A stretch of DNA of 64,000 nucleotides, from NCBI RefSeq assembly GCF_006517235.1, contig NZ_CP041188.1:2790001-2854000 (forward strand), in the 5' to 3' direction. The position numbers and the translations under genes are program-made. The notes under the pieces are model-generated. The model was given only the letters and a program-made list of their open reading frames with translations. It made no database searches and was not told the origin of the DNA. Numbering within the stretch: the first letter of the stretch is position 1; each line of letters starts with the position of its first letter. Origin of the DNA: Pseudarthrobacter sp. NIBRBAC000502772 (lineage in GTDB: Bacteria > Actinomycetota > Actinomycetes > Actinomycetales > Micrococcaceae). Of the stretch, positions 7,476 through 16,208 are shown piece after piece.

Positions 7476-8990
7476 TCAGGCGCCGAATTTGGGGGTGTGA
7501 ACGGTGCCGAGGCTGATGTGCACGGCCTGCTGGTCGGTGTAGAAGTCGATGGAGCGGTAGCCGCCTTCGTGGCCCAGGCCCGAGGCTTTGACGCCGCCGA
7601 ACGGGGTGCGGAGGTCCCGGACGTTGTGGCTGTTCAGCCACACCATGCCGGCTTCGACGTTCTGCGAGAAGTTGTGGGCGCGGGTCAGGTTCTGCGTCCA
7701 GATGTAGGCCGCGAGCCCGTACTTGGTGTTGTTCGCCAAAGCCAGCGCCTCGTCGTCGTTCTCGAAGGGGGTGATGGCGACGACCGGGCCGAAGATTTCC
7801 TCCTGGAAGATCCGCGCGTCGGGCGCGACGTCGGCGAATACGGTGGGTGCGATGTAGTTGCCTTCGGGGAGGTGGTCGGGCCGTCCGCCACCGGCGAGGA
7901 GCCGGCCTTCGGATTTGCCGATTTCCACGTAGGAGGCCACCTTCGCATAGTGCTCAGGGTGGACCAGCGCACCCACCTCGGTCTTGGGATCGTGCGGGTC
8001 GCCCACCACGATCTTCTTCGCCCTGGCGGCGTACTTCTCGCAGAACTCGTCGTAGACGGCGCGTTCGACGAGGATCCGGGAGCCGGCGGTGCAGCGCTCA
8101 CCGTTGAGGGAGAAGACCCCGAACAGGGCGGAATCGATCGCGGCGTCCAGGTCGGCGTCGGCAAACACCACACAGGGGGATTTGCCGCCGAGTTCCATCG
8201 ACAGCCCCTTGAGGTTGGCGGCGGCGTTGCGGAAGATCGTCTGGCCCGTGGTGGTCTCACCGGTGAACGAGATCAGCGGGACGTCCGGGTGCTTGACCAG
8301 GGCATCGCCGGCTTCCTCGCCGAGGCCGTTGACCAGGTTGAACACACCGTCCGGGAGTCCGGCGTCCTTGAAGATCTGCGCCCACAGCGAGGCGGACAGC
8401 GGCGTGAACTCGGCAGGTTTGAGGACCACGGTATTGCCCGTGGCCAGGGCCGGGGCGAGCTTCCAGGACTCGAGCATGAACGGCGTATTCCACGGGGTGA
8501 TGAGGCCTGCGACGCCGATCGGCTTGCGGTTCACGTAGTTGATCTGCGCGCCGGGGACTTTCATGGCGTCGTCGAACTGGGCCACGATCAGGTCCGCGAA
8601 GAACCTGAAGTTCTCCGCCGCGCGCAGCGCCTGACCCTTGGCCTGCGTGATGGGCAGGCCGGTGTCAAAGGTTTCCAGCTCGGCAAGCCGGGCTTCCTGG
8701 GCTTCGACGGCGTCGGCAATCCTGTTCAGGACGCGGGCACGTTCCCGCGGCTTCATCCGTGGCCACGGGCCGTTGGCGAAGGCTTCGCGGGCGGCGGCGA
8801 CGGCGAGGTCAATGTCCTCCTTCTGGCCGGCTGAAGCGGTGGCGTAATTCCTGTTGGAGACAGGATCCAGGACGTCGAAAGTCGCTCCGTTCACGGAGTC
8901 AACGAACTCTCCGTTGATGTAGTGCTGGATGTGGGTGGGGAGGTCCTGCGGCACGTAATGCGTGCCGGCTTCTGCGGCGGTGAACGTCAT
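7476..8990 (-). CDS. hpaE: 5-carboxymethyl-2-hydroxymuconate semialdehyde dehydrogenase (HpaE)
   Basis: A 504-residue aldehyde dehydrogenase that oxidises the ring-cleavage product with NAD+. It has the substrate-channel segment GLITPWNTPFMLESWKLAPA, the cofactor-loop SFTGETTTGQ, the general-base glutamate in SMELGGKSPCVVF and the catalytic cysteine in NGERCTAGSRI. Length and motifs match HpaE. It lies between gntR and hpaD, with 32 bases to hpaD. The context makes the 5-carboxymethyl-2-hydroxymuconate semialdehyde substrate almost certain. Confidence 0.94.
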   Translation of the reverse strand: MTFTAAEAGTHYVPQDLPTHIQHYINGEFVDSVNGATFDVLDPVSNRNYATASAGQKEDIDLAVAAAREAFANGPWPRMKPRERARVLNRIADAVEAQEARLAELETFDTGLPITQAKGQALRAAENFRFFADLIVAQFDDAMKVPGAQINYVNRKPIGVAGLITPWNTPFMLESWKLAPALATGNTVVLKPAEFTPLSASLWAQIFKDAGLPDGVFNLVNGLGEEAGDALVKHPDVPLISFTGETTTGQTIFRNAAANLKGLSMELGGKSPCVVFADADLDAAIDSALFGVFSLNGERCTAGSRILVERAVYDEFCEKYAARAKKIVVGDPHDPKTEVGALVHPEHYAKVASYVEIGKSEGRLLAGGGRPDHLPEGNYIAPTVFADVAPDARIFQEEIFGPVVAITPFENDDEALALANNTKYGLAAYIWTQNLTRAHNFSQNVEAGMVWLNSHNVRDLRTPFGGVKASGLGHEGGYRSIDFYTDQQAVHISLGTVHTPKFGA

Positions 8991-9013
8991 TGTTGTCTTC
9001 CTTTGCTTCTAAT

Positions 9014-9078
9014 GCAACGCGGGGTCACTTCTTGCCCACGCGGGGCCGTTTATCGGGCGTTTAGTGACCCCGCGTTGC
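9014..9078. repeat. 16-base perfect inverted repeat at the end of gntR
   Basis: Two perfectly complementary 16-base arms (9014-9029 and 9063-9078) flank a 33-base loop that contains the gntR stop codon. The right arm lies inside the coding sequence, encoding part of the C-terminal SNAGSL region. It could be an intra-operon processing or attenuation hairpin, or a REP-like element. I saw no second copy of the arm sequence in this window. Confidence 0.6.
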
Positions 9079-9730
9079 TTTGGGCGAGGTACGCGTCCAG
9101 GGTGGCGGCGCGGTGTCGGCGGGCGGACTGCTCGATTTCTTCCGCGCCTGCGCCGGCTTCGATGAGCCGCAGCAGGGCTTCGTGTTCGTCCACCGATTCG
9201 TGGGCGCGGCCCGGCACGAAGCGGAACGTCGAGGATCGCAGTGAGGCGAGCCGGTTCCAGCCGCGGTGGACCAGGTCCAGGATGTGCGGGTTGGGGCAGT
9301 GCTCGAAGAGGATGCTGTGGAAGTCCTGGTTCAGGTGCGTGAAGCGGACGGGGTCGAAGTGCTGGAGGCATTCGCGCATGTCCTCGTTCACGGCCCGGGC
9401 GCGGGCGATCGCCACGGAATCGATCAGCGGCGCAGACAACGCGGTGGCGGCGCCCTCGACAATGCTCAGGGTCTGCATCGTGTAGAGGTACTCGGTGGGG
9501 TCGATCCCGGAGACCGTGGCGCCGACGTTCCGCTCGAACGTCACCAGTCCTTCGGCCTCGAGGCGCCGGATCGCTTCCCGGACCGGGACCACGCTGACGC
9601 CCAGATCCTTGGCGATCGCGGCCAGGACCAGCCGGTAACCGGGGGAGTAGGTCCCGTCCACGATCCGGGCCTTGACCGCGGCATAGGCCTGTTCGGATTT
9701 GCTGCCTGTCGCCATCAACGTCTCAGTCAT
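9050..9730 (-). CDS. GntR-family (FCD domain) regulator of the hpa operon
   Basis: A 226-residue regulator with an N-terminal winged helix (RLVLAAIAKDLGVSVVPVRE, then AIRRLEAEGLVTFERNVGATV) and a C-terminal FCD effector domain with metal-ligand-type helices (FTHLNQDFHSILFEHC and HESVDEHEALLRLIEAG). FadR/VanR-type members sense small acids. The start ATG overlaps the hpaG stop (ATGA), so the two are translationally coupled. It probably controls the operon through the TCGTATACGA palindrome ahead of hpaG and thereby regulates itself. Confidence 0.9.
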   Translation of the reverse strand: MTETLMATGSKSEQAYAAVKARIVDGTYSPGYRLVLAAIAKDLGVSVVPVREAIRRLEAEGLVTFERNVGATVSGIDPTEYLYTMQTLSIVEGAATALSAPLIDSVAIARARAVNEDMRECLQHFDPVRFTHLNQDFHSILFEHCPNPHILDLVHRGWNRLASLRSSTFRFVPGRAHESVDEHEALLRLIEAGAGAEEIEQSARRHRAATLDAYLAQSNAGSLNAR

Positions 9731-11241
9731 TGGCTTTGCCTGCTTCCCATGGCTTCCCATTCCACGTACCTGGTCCGCCAGGTTGCGTTCAGCGGGTAGA
9801 GGCCGTCCACGCTGTGGCCCGCTGCCACCATTTCGGCGATAAACGTTTCCTCGCGCTCCTGGATGATGGAGTCGTCCGCGAGCTCTTCGGCGAGGGCCGG
9901 CGGGATGACCAGGATGCCGTCGGCGTCGGCCACGATGATGTCGCCGGGCTGGACGGTGGTGCCGCCGCAGGCGATGGTGATGTCGGTGTCCCAGGGGATG
10001 TGCCGGCGCCCCAGGACGGCGGGGTGCGGGTTGGCGTAGTAGGTAGGCATGTCCATGGCCGCGACGGCGGTGAAGTCGCGAACGCCGCCGTCGGTGATGA
10101 TCGCCGCGGCTCCGCGGACCTGGGCGCGCAGGGCCAGGATGTCACCGATGGTGCCCGTGCCCTTTTCCCCGCGGGCTTCCATCACCAGGATCTCGCCCTC
10201 GTTGACGGAGTCGATGGCCTGCTTCTGGGCGTTGAAACCGCCGCCATGGGTTTTGAACAGGTCCTCGCGGTTGGGCACATACCGCAGGGTCCGGGCCAGG
10301 CCTACGATCCGCTTCTCCGGGCGGGTGGAGCTGAGCCCGTCGATGCTGACGTTGTTCAGGCCGCGCTTGCGCAGCTGGGAGGAGAGCGTGGCGGTGCAGA
10401 CGCTTTCGAGCTTCGCCTTCAGCTCCGCGGTCAGGACAGGTCCGACGGCGGCGCTTTCGTCAGGTGAAAGGCCCGCCGCTGCGCGCGAACCGTACGCCTC
10501 CTCCCGCTGCACGTCATCGGCCTTGGGCCGGGCACCAAAGTCAGCGAACGCCGTCGTGCCTTCCTCCACCCGGGTGACCAGCCGCCCGGTGGTGAGTTCA
10601 GCACCGCCGGTGGCTCCCGTCGTCGTGCTCACTTCAACCTCGACGACGTCGCCCGGCTTGGCAACGGAGGCACCGGCGGGGGTGCCGGTCAGGATGATGT
10701 CGCCCTCCTCGAGCGTCAGCAGCTGGGAGAGGTCCGCGACGAGCCGGGCGAACGGGAAAAGCAGGTCCGCGGTGGTGTCGTCCTGGACGAGGTCGCCGTT
10801 GTGCCAGGTACGGATCCGTAGTTGGGCCGGATCCACGGCATCCGCGGGGATCAACCCGGGGCCGATCGGGGTAAAGCCGTCGCCGCCCTTGGACCGGAGG
10901 TTGGAGCCCTTATCTGCGTAGCGCAGATCGTAGACGCCGAGGTCGTTGCTGGCGGTCACCCATTCGACGTGGCTCCAGGCGTCCTCCACGCCTACCCGGC
11001 GGGCGGGCTTGCCGATGATCAGGGCGACCTCGCCCTCAAAACCGAGGAGTTCACAGCCTGCCGGACGCTCCACAACCGAAGGGGCTTCTGCCGAACCGAA
11101 CGCCAGGGAGGACGGCGGCTTCAGGAAGTAGGAGGGCTGCTCCGGCGTGCGGCCGCGCTGGGCTGCCCGGCTGGGGTAATTGATGTGCACCGCGATGACC
11201 TTGCGGGCCGCGGCCAGGGTGTGGTCGGTGACCTGTTCCAA
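9727..11241 (-). CDS. hpaG: FAH-RraA fusion, probable HHDD isomerase/OPET decarboxylase (HpaG-like)
   Basis: A 504-residue protein joining two unrelated folds. Residues about 1-240 are a fumarylacetoacetate-hydrolase domain (NYPSRAAQRGRTPEQPSYF, GFEGEVALIIGK, the metal-site region EWVTASNDLGVYDLRYADKG, LTGTPAGAS). Residues about 280-490 are an RraA/HMG-aldolase-like domain (SSQLRKRGLNNVSIDGL, ALRAQVRGAAAIITDGGVRD, PGDIIVADADGILVIP). E. coli HpaG carries two FAH domains for isomerisation and decarboxylation; here the second half is replaced by RraA, a family with known oxaloacetate-decarboxylase activity. The start is TTG, supported by GAGGAG six bases upstream. It is the first gene of the operon. 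Confidence 0.85.
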   Translation of the reverse strand: MEQVTDHTLAAARKVIAVHINYPSRAAQRGRTPEQPSYFLKPPSSLAFGSAEAPSVVERPAGCELLGFEGEVALIIGKPARRVGVEDAWSHVEWVTASNDLGVYDLRYADKGSNLRSKGGDGFTPIGPGLIPADAVDPAQLRIRTWHNGDLVQDDTTADLLFPFARLVADLSQLLTLEEGDIILTGTPAGASVAKPGDVVEVEVSTTTGATGGAELTTGRLVTRVEEGTTAFADFGARPKADDVQREEAYGSRAAAGLSPDESAAVGPVLTAELKAKLESVCTATLSSQLRKRGLNNVSIDGLSSTRPEKRIVGLARTLRYVPNREDLFKTHGGGFNAQKQAIDSVNEGEILVMEARGEKGTGTIGDILALRAQVRGAAAIITDGGVRDFTAVAAMDMPTYYANPHPAVLGRRHIPWDTDITIACGGTTVQPGDIIVADADGILVIPPALAEELADDSIIQEREETFIAEMVAAGHSVDGLYPLNATWRTRYVEWEAMGSRQSQ

Positions 11242-11266
11242 GAATTACTCCTCATCGAGTACGAAA

Positions 11267-11308
11267 TCGTATACGAAGTAATATGGCAGAAATCCCTTGC
11301 GGCGTCAA
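11267..11308 (-). promoter_or_regulatory. hpa operon promoter with GntR operator
   Basis: On the minus strand TTGACG (11303-11308) and CATATT (11280-11285) are separated by 17 bases. The perfect palindrome TCGTATACGA (11267-11276) sits where transcription should start, 26 bases before the hpaG TTG. It matches the TNGTNNACNA pattern common for FadR/VanR-type GntR regulators, so the operon's own GntR protein is the likely repressor. Confidence 0.65.
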
Positions 11309-11546
11309 TGGGCGCGCGCCGGGTCCGTGGTGGTTCCCATCATGACGCGAGCAGGCGAGAGGCCCGGCCGGTTTTCCGGCCGAGCCTCTTGCCTGGGTCA
11401 AACCGCGGCGGCGGGCCTCACGGAGGGGGATGGCGACACGGTGATGCGGCTGATGGAGCGGATAGCGGAATTTGTCGGACTTTCCAGAACACCGCGAGGC
11501 CGGGTAGTCCGATGGCCGGGGTCCAAGGCCCATGACGGTAGGCCCG
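11309..11546. other. intergenic stretch with strong hairpin, no gene
   Basis: No gene is seen. A 20-base stem with 18 matches and a TTTT loop occupies 11352-11395. It is followed on the plus strand by GGGTCAAAC rather than a T-run. It lies upstream of the hpa promoter and downstream of the leftward SgcJ-like fragment, so it may stop transcription entering the hpa operon from the right. Confidence 0.5.
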
Positions 11547-11852
11547 TTACGTTGCCGGCTTGGAAGGTGCACGTGACGAGTACGTCTCCGGGACAAGTCC
11601 GTCTTCCGAGGAAACGTGCGTTTGCATGCCGGGGACGATGTCGGTGTTTTGGGCGCTTACGGCGAGCCAATGGCCGTTCGATCGTCGGGTGGCCGTGAAA
11701 CTGATGACGCCGCGCCTCGTTCCTGATTTCTCCCCAGCGGGGTCAATCTGCCCGGTCATGCTCCACCTCGCGTGAACCACGGCCACGTCAGTGCCGAGGT
11801 CGCGGACCCTGACGCGCTCCAGCACCATCACGGTGTGCGGGATACTGGGCAT
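11547..11852 (-). pseudogene. truncated SgcJ/EcaC-type NTF2-like protein
   Basis: The frame from MPSIPHTVMVLERV gives only the C-terminal half of an SgcJ/EcaC-family NTF2-like protein: VRVRDLGTDVAVVHARWSMT, VISFTATRRSNGHWLAVSAQ and NTDIVPGM. The family's N-terminal half (about 50 residues, including the first helices and G-x-x-x-I segment) is missing. The 5' end lies 17 bases from the xylB stop, and upstream translation is unrelated. I read it as a remnant left when the xyl locus was joined here. Confidence 0.6.
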
Positions 11853-11868
11853 TGGACAGAACTTTTGG

Positions 11869-13506
11869 CTAACTGAACGTCGAAGACACATCAACGCGGC
11901 TGTCCTCATCAATATGCCCACAGGCCCGCGCGTACTGCTCGCCGATGACGGGCTGAAAGTCCGACGCCGGCGCCGCGGCAAGTGCCACCTGCCAGTCGGG
12001 ACGGGCTCCCGTGAGTGCCCAGGCGGCCTGTGCTGCGGCACCGCGGGCCACGTATTCGTCGGGGCTTGGCACCACAACCGGCAGGTCAAACACCTGTGAC
12101 GCGATCTTCTGTACCGCCGGGTTCTGCACGGCTCCGCCGATCAGCAGCAGCCGCCGCGCCGGGTAGCCCAAAGCCTGCAGGGCTGCCAGGCCGCCGGACA
12201 ATCCGCACAGCATCCCTTCTATGGCCGCCCGGGCAATGTTGCTTCGGGTGGCGGACGCGATGCTGAGACCGTGCAGGCTGGCCTTGGCGTGCGGCAGGTT
12301 GGGGGTGCGTTCGCCCTCAAAATACGGCACGAGCACCACTCCATCTGCCCCGGGCGCAGCGTCCAATGCCAGCCTGGAGAGTTCATCAAAACCGACGTCC
12401 AGCAGCGTGGCCATGGAGCTCAGCACCCTGGCGGCGTTCAGCGTCACGGCGATGGGCAGATAGTCGCCGCCCGCGTCTGCAAAGCCGGCAACTGTTCCGC
12501 TGGGATCGTAACAAACCTCGGATGCGACGGCGAAGACTGTTCCGCTGGTGCCCACCGAGACCACCACATCCCCGGGCCTGGCGCCCAGACCCAGGGCCGC
12601 GGCTGCGTTATCCCCGGCGCCGGCGCCGAGCAGGATTTCAGCCCGCCCGCCGCCACCAGCGCCAGAAGCAGCGGCTGCGCCAGCGCCGGTAGCGGAAGCC
12701 GAATCGCTACGAGAACCAGCGCCGGCGTTGCTCCCGGCAAAACAGAGTGGATGAACACGGCCGGCGGCTTCGCCGGCAACCAGCACGCGCGGCAGGATGA
12801 CAGCGCCCCCGGCCGCGGGGGCAGCCGAAACAGGTGCAGCTCCAGCCGCTTCCTGAGGAGAGGCTTCGCGTGCGTTCCTGCCGAAGGCCAGCCGGAACAG
12901 CTCCACGTCATAGCTGCCGGCAGTGGGGCTCCAGTAGCCGGTCCCGCTGGCATCCGAGCGGTCCGTGGTGAGCGCCTCCAGGTCCGGACCCAGCGGGCTG
13001 GCCCCGGCCGGACCGTATCCGCGCAGGCGCCAGCTCAGCCAGTCATGGGGGAGGGCGACGGCTGCCACCCTGGCCACACTTTCGGGCTCGTTGTCCCTGA
13101 CCCAGCGGATCTTGGTGACCGTGAAGGATGCCACCGGCACCAGCCCGGTACGCCGGGCGAACTCCCCGGCCCCTACCTCATCGATCAGTGCCGCTGCAGC
13201 TGCCGCGGAGCGCGTGTCATTCCACAGGAGCGCGGGCCGCACCACGTTGCCGTCGCGGTCCAGCAGCACCATGCCGTGCTGCTGGCCCGCGACGGACAAT
13301 GCGTCCACGTCCGCCAGCCCGCCGGCGTCCTCGATGGCTTCGGCCAGGGCCCGCCACCAATGGTCAGGATGGACTTCTGTCCCTTCCGGGTGGCTCGCCC
13401 GGCCCTCGCGGACCAGGACACCGCTTTGGGCGTCCAGGACCGCAACCTTGCAACTTTGGGTAGAGGAGTCAACCCCGGCAACGAGGTTCAAGGAAGCAGC
13501 CGCCAC
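11869..13506 (-). CDS. xylB: xylulokinase with Ala/Gly-rich insertion
   Basis: An FGGY-family kinase (545 residues from the GTG at [11 protein letters not shown]) that phosphorylates D-xylulose to xylulose-5-phosphate. N-terminal phosphate-1 motif region [19 protein letters not shown], then [45 protein letters not shown] and the C-terminal [15 protein letters not shown] are all present. An extra low-complexity stretch of about 45 residues, rich in Ala, Gly and Ser, sits between the substrate region and [11 protein letters not shown] and makes the protein longer than the usual 460-490. The start lies four bases after the xylA stop, so the two are co-transcribed. Confidence 0.93.
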   Translation of the reverse strand: MAAASLNLVAGVDSSTQSCKVAVLDAQSGVLVREGRASHPEGTEVHPDHWWRALAEAIEDAGGLADVDALSVAGQQHGMVLLDRDGNVVRPALLWNDTRSAAAAAALIDEVGAGEFARRTGLVPVASFTVTKIRWVRDNEPESVARVAAVALPHDWLSWRLRGYGPAGASPLGPDLEALTTDRSDASGTGYWSPTAGSYDVELFRLAFGRNAREASPQEAAGAAPVSAAPAAGGAVILPRVLVAGEAAGRVHPLCFAGSNAGAGSRSDSASATGAGAAAASGAGGGGRAEILLGAGAGDNAAAALGLGARPGDVVVSVGTSGTVFAVASEVCYDPSGTVAGFADAGGDYLPIAVTLNAARVLSSMATLLDVGFDELSRLALDAAPGADGVVLVPYFEGERTPNLPHAKASLHGLSIASATRSNIARAAIEGMLCGLSGGLAALQALGYPARRLLLIGGAVQNPAVQKIASQVFDLPVVVPSPDEYVARGAAAQAAWALTGARPDWQVALAAAPASDFQPVIGEQYARACGHIDEDSRVDVSSTFS

Positions 13507-13510
13507 AGTA

Positions 13511-14701
13511 TCAGCGCGCTCCGAGAAGGTGCTCGATGAAGAGCTGCTGCAGCCGCACGAAGCCGAAGCCCTTGCCGCCAAAGTAGGCATCGGCGTCGAA
13601 ATCCTCGTAGGAAGCGCGGTCCGATCGCAGCTGCTCGTAGCCTTCACCGGGGTTGAGGGTGGGCTCATTGATTTGGGCAACGCGGGAAGCCAGCAGCGCT
13701 TCCTGCACTTCGGGGTCGGCACGGAAGGCCTTCGCGCGTTCCTTCAACAGCAGGTAGGTCTGCATGTTCGCGGCGGCGGAGTCCCACACGCCGTCGATGT
13801 CTTCGGTGCGGCTGGGCTTGTAGTCGAAGTGGCGGGGGCCGCTGTAGGCCGGTCCGCCGTCGGGGCCGCCGTTTTCGAGCAGGTCCACCAGGGAGAACGC
13901 GTTCTGCAGGTCGCCGTGGCCGAACACCAGGTCCTGGTCGAACTTGATGCTGCGCTGGCCGTTCAGGTCGATGTGGAACAGCTTGCCCTGGTACAAAGCC
14001 TGGGCAATGCCGTGGGTGAAGTTGAGACCGGCCATCTGCTCGTGGCCGGTCTCAGGGTTAACGCCCACGAGTTCCGGACGTTCCAGGGTCTCGATGAACG
14101 CAAGGGCGTGTCCCAGGGTGGGGAGCAGGATGTCGCCGCGGGGTTCGTTCGGCTTCGGTTCGATGGCGAAGCGGATGTTGTAGCCCTTGTCCGTGACGTA
14201 GTCGCCGAGCAGATTCACGGCCTCGCGGTAACGCTCCAGGGCGCCGCGGATGTCCTTGGCGGCGTCGTACTCGCTGCCCTCACGGCCTCCCCACATCACG
14301 AACGTTTCGGCGCCGAGTTCAGCTGCGAGGTCGATGTTGTCCAGCACTTTGCGCAAGGCGAAGCGGCGCACGCCCCGGTCATTGCTCGTGAAGCCGCCGT
14401 CCTTGAAGACCGGGTGGCTGAACAGATTCGTGGTGACCATGGGAACGATCATCCCCGTGGACTTGAGCGCACCGGTCAGCCGGTCGATCTCACGCTGGCG
14501 ATCAGCTGCCGAGCAGCCAAAGGGAAAGAGATCGTTGTCGTGGAAGGTGATGCCGTAGGCACCCAGATCACTCAGCTTGTTGACGGCTTCGACGGTGTCC
14601 AGGGGCGGACGGGTGGCAGAACCGAACTGGTCCTGGGCCTCCCAGCCGACCGTCCAAAGGCCGAAGGAAAACTTGTCTTCGCGGGTGGGCTGAATCGTCA
14701 T
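13511..14701 (-). CDS. xylA: xylose isomerase (actinobacterial type)
   Basis: A 396-residue TIM-barrel enzyme converting D-xylose to D-xylulose. Active-site H54 and D57 lie in [12 protein letters not shown], with numbering as in Streptomyces enzymes. Metal-binding segments are [38 protein letters not shown] and [12 protein letters not shown]. The start ATG ([17 protein letters not shown]) is 67 bases downstream of a clear promoter. It is first in the xylA-xylB operon and divergent from the alditol oxidase gene. Confidence 0.97.
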   Translation of the reverse strand: MTIQPTREDKFSFGLWTVGWEAQDQFGSATRPPLDTVEAVNKLSDLGAYGITFHDNDLFPFGCSAADRQREIDRLTGALKSTGMIVPMVTTNLFSHPVFKDGGFTSNDRGVRRFALRKVLDNIDLAAELGAETFVMWGGREGSEYDAAKDIRGALERYREAVNLLGDYVTDKGYNIRFAIEPKPNEPRGDILLPTLGHALAFIETLERPELVGVNPETGHEQMAGLNFTHGIAQALYQGKLFHIDLNGQRSIKFDQDLVFGHGDLQNAFSLVDLLENGGPDGGPAYSGPRHFDYKPSRTEDIDGVWDSAAANMQTYLLLKERAKAFRADPEVQEALLASRVAQINEPTLNPGEGYEQLRSDRASYEDFDADAYFGGKGFGFVRLQQLFIEHLLGAR

Positions 14702-14767
14702 TGAATGCTCCGTTAGTAGGTATGAAGAGGAGTGCGTACGGCGTCCCTTTGATGAGTCGCAGCATTT

Positions 14768-14808
14768 TGTTCTGCACACAAACATATTAGGAATTTCCGT
14801 AATGTCAA
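14768..14808 (-). promoter_or_regulatory. xylA: xylAB promoter with candidate XylR operator
   Basis: On the minus strand TTGACA (14803-14808) and TATGTT (14781-14786) have a 16-base spacer. Overlapping the -10 box is an imperfect palindrome of 17 bases with TGTT/AACA ends (14768-14784). A related TGTT-N6-AACA element lies at 14880-14893 before the divergent oxidase gene. Both could bind the ROK repressor encoded at 16209; that link is inference. Confidence 0.5.
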
Positions 14809-14931
14809 CCACTACGCACTGCTGGGTTCTGAATGCCCACTCCCTCGAAATCTCTGGTTTTGCGCACCCGCAGCTGTTATGTTGTATAGAACACCAAACC
14901 TGAAAACCAGACTCCATGGAGGACGCAGACC

Positions 14932-16206
14932 GTGACTGAACAACGTGTGCAGGAACGGAACTGGGCCGGAAACCTCGGCTACCGGGCGGAGCGGATCGCA
15001 CACCCGCGCACCGTGGCGGAGCTGCAGGAACTCGTGGCCGGAGCCCGGACCATCCGCGCCCTGGGATCCCGTCATTCGTTCAACGACATCGCCGACACTT
15101 CCGGCACGCTGGCGGCCCTGGACCTGCTGGATCCGGCCATCACCGTCGATGCTGAGAACATGACCGTCACCGTGAGCGGAGGCGCGCGGTACGGGACGCT
15201 CGCCGCTGAGCTGCAGCGGCAAGGCTTCGCCCTGCACAACCTGGCCTCGCTGCCCCACATTTCGGTGGCCGGTGCGGTGGCCACGGCCACGCACGGCTCC
15301 GGTGACGGCAACGGGAATCTGGCCACCGCCGTCGCCGGTTTGGAACTGGTGACAGCCGACGGCGGCATCCTCACCGCCCGCCGCAGCGAGACCATGGACT
15401 TTGACGGCATGGTGGTGGGACTCGGCGCCCTGGGAATCGTCAGCAGCGTGACCCTGGACATCGAGCCGGCCTTCCATGTTGCCCAGCACGTTTTTAAGAA
15501 CCTGGACTGGGAGCAGGTTCTGGAGAATTTCGACGGCGTCACCTCCTCCGCGTACAGCGTCAGCCTCTTCACCGACTGGAGCGGCAGTACCGTAGGGCAA
15601 GCCTGGCTGAAAAGCCGGTTGCCGGATCTGAAAGGGGATGCCGTCAGGCGGGACTTCTTCGGCGGCACCCCGGCCCTGTCGGCCCGGCATCCGCTCCCGG
15701 GCGTCTCCGGAAGCAACTGCACGGAACAACTCGGCGTGCCGGGGCCGTGGTCGGACCGGCTTGCCCACTTCAGGATGGAATTCACGCCCAGCAAGGGCGA
15801 CGAACTCCAGTCCGAGTACGTGGTGCCCCGGGAACACGCTGTGGATGCCATCCGCACGCTGCGCAAACTCTCCGGGGTCCTGACTCCCTTGCTCCTGGTC
15901 TCCGAGATCCGCACGATTGCTGCCGACCGGCTCTGGCTGAGCCCAAATTATGGTCGCGACGGCATCGGCCTGCACTTCACCTGGCGGCAGGACCAGCCTG
16001 CGGTGGAGGCGGTACTGCCACTGCTTGAGGCGGAGCTGGCGCCCTTTGCCGCACGGCCTCACTGGGGCAAGCTGTTCGACGGCGGTGCTGCCGCCGTCGG
16101 GCCCCTGTACCCACACTTCGATGACTTCAGGGCCCTGGCCGGCCGGCTGGATCCGGCCGGAAAGTTCCGCAACCGGTTCCTGGACTACGCGGTCTTCGGC
16201 TCCTGA
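14932..16206 (+). CDS. FAD-linked alditol (xylitol) oxidase
   Basis: A 424-residue VAO-family flavoprotein like Streptomyces AldO and actinobacterial xylitol oxidase. It oxidises the terminal hydroxyl of xylitol or sorbitol with O2, giving the aldose and H2O2. The covalent-FAD histidine is H48 in [12 protein letters not shown]. The FAD region [20 protein letters not shown] and the substrate residues in [17 protein letters not shown] and HWGKLF match AldO, including the conserved Glu/Arg pair. GTG start with GGAGG at a proper distance. Placement beside xylA suggests xylitol is fed into the xylose pathway. Confidence 0.88.
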   Translation: MTEQRVQERNWAGNLGYRAERIAHPRTVAELQELVAGARTIRALGSRHSFNDIADTSGTLAALDLLDPAITVDAENMTVTVSGGARYGTLAAELQRQGFALHNLASLPHISVAGAVATATHGSGDGNGNLATAVAGLELVTADGGILTARRSETMDFDGMVVGLGALGIVSSVTLDIEPAFHVAQHVFKNLDWEQVLENFDGVTSSAYSVSLFTDWSGSTVGQAWLKSRLPDLKGDAVRRDFFGGTPALSARHPLPGVSGSNCTEQLGVPGPWSDRLAHFRMEFTPSKGDELQSEYVVPREHAVDAIRTLRKLSGVLTPLLLVSEIRTIAADRLWLSPNYGRDGIGLHFTWRQDQPAVEAVLPLLEAELAPFAARPHWGKLFDGGAAAVGPLYPHFDDFRALAGRLDPAGKFRNRFLDYAVFGS

Positions 16207-16208
16207 TA

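Noticed and set aside
6343..8834. Long plus-strand frames opposite hpaD and hpaE
   Set aside because: They follow the codon periodicity of the leftward dioxygenase and dehydrogenase, have no ribosome sites and no recognisable motifs.
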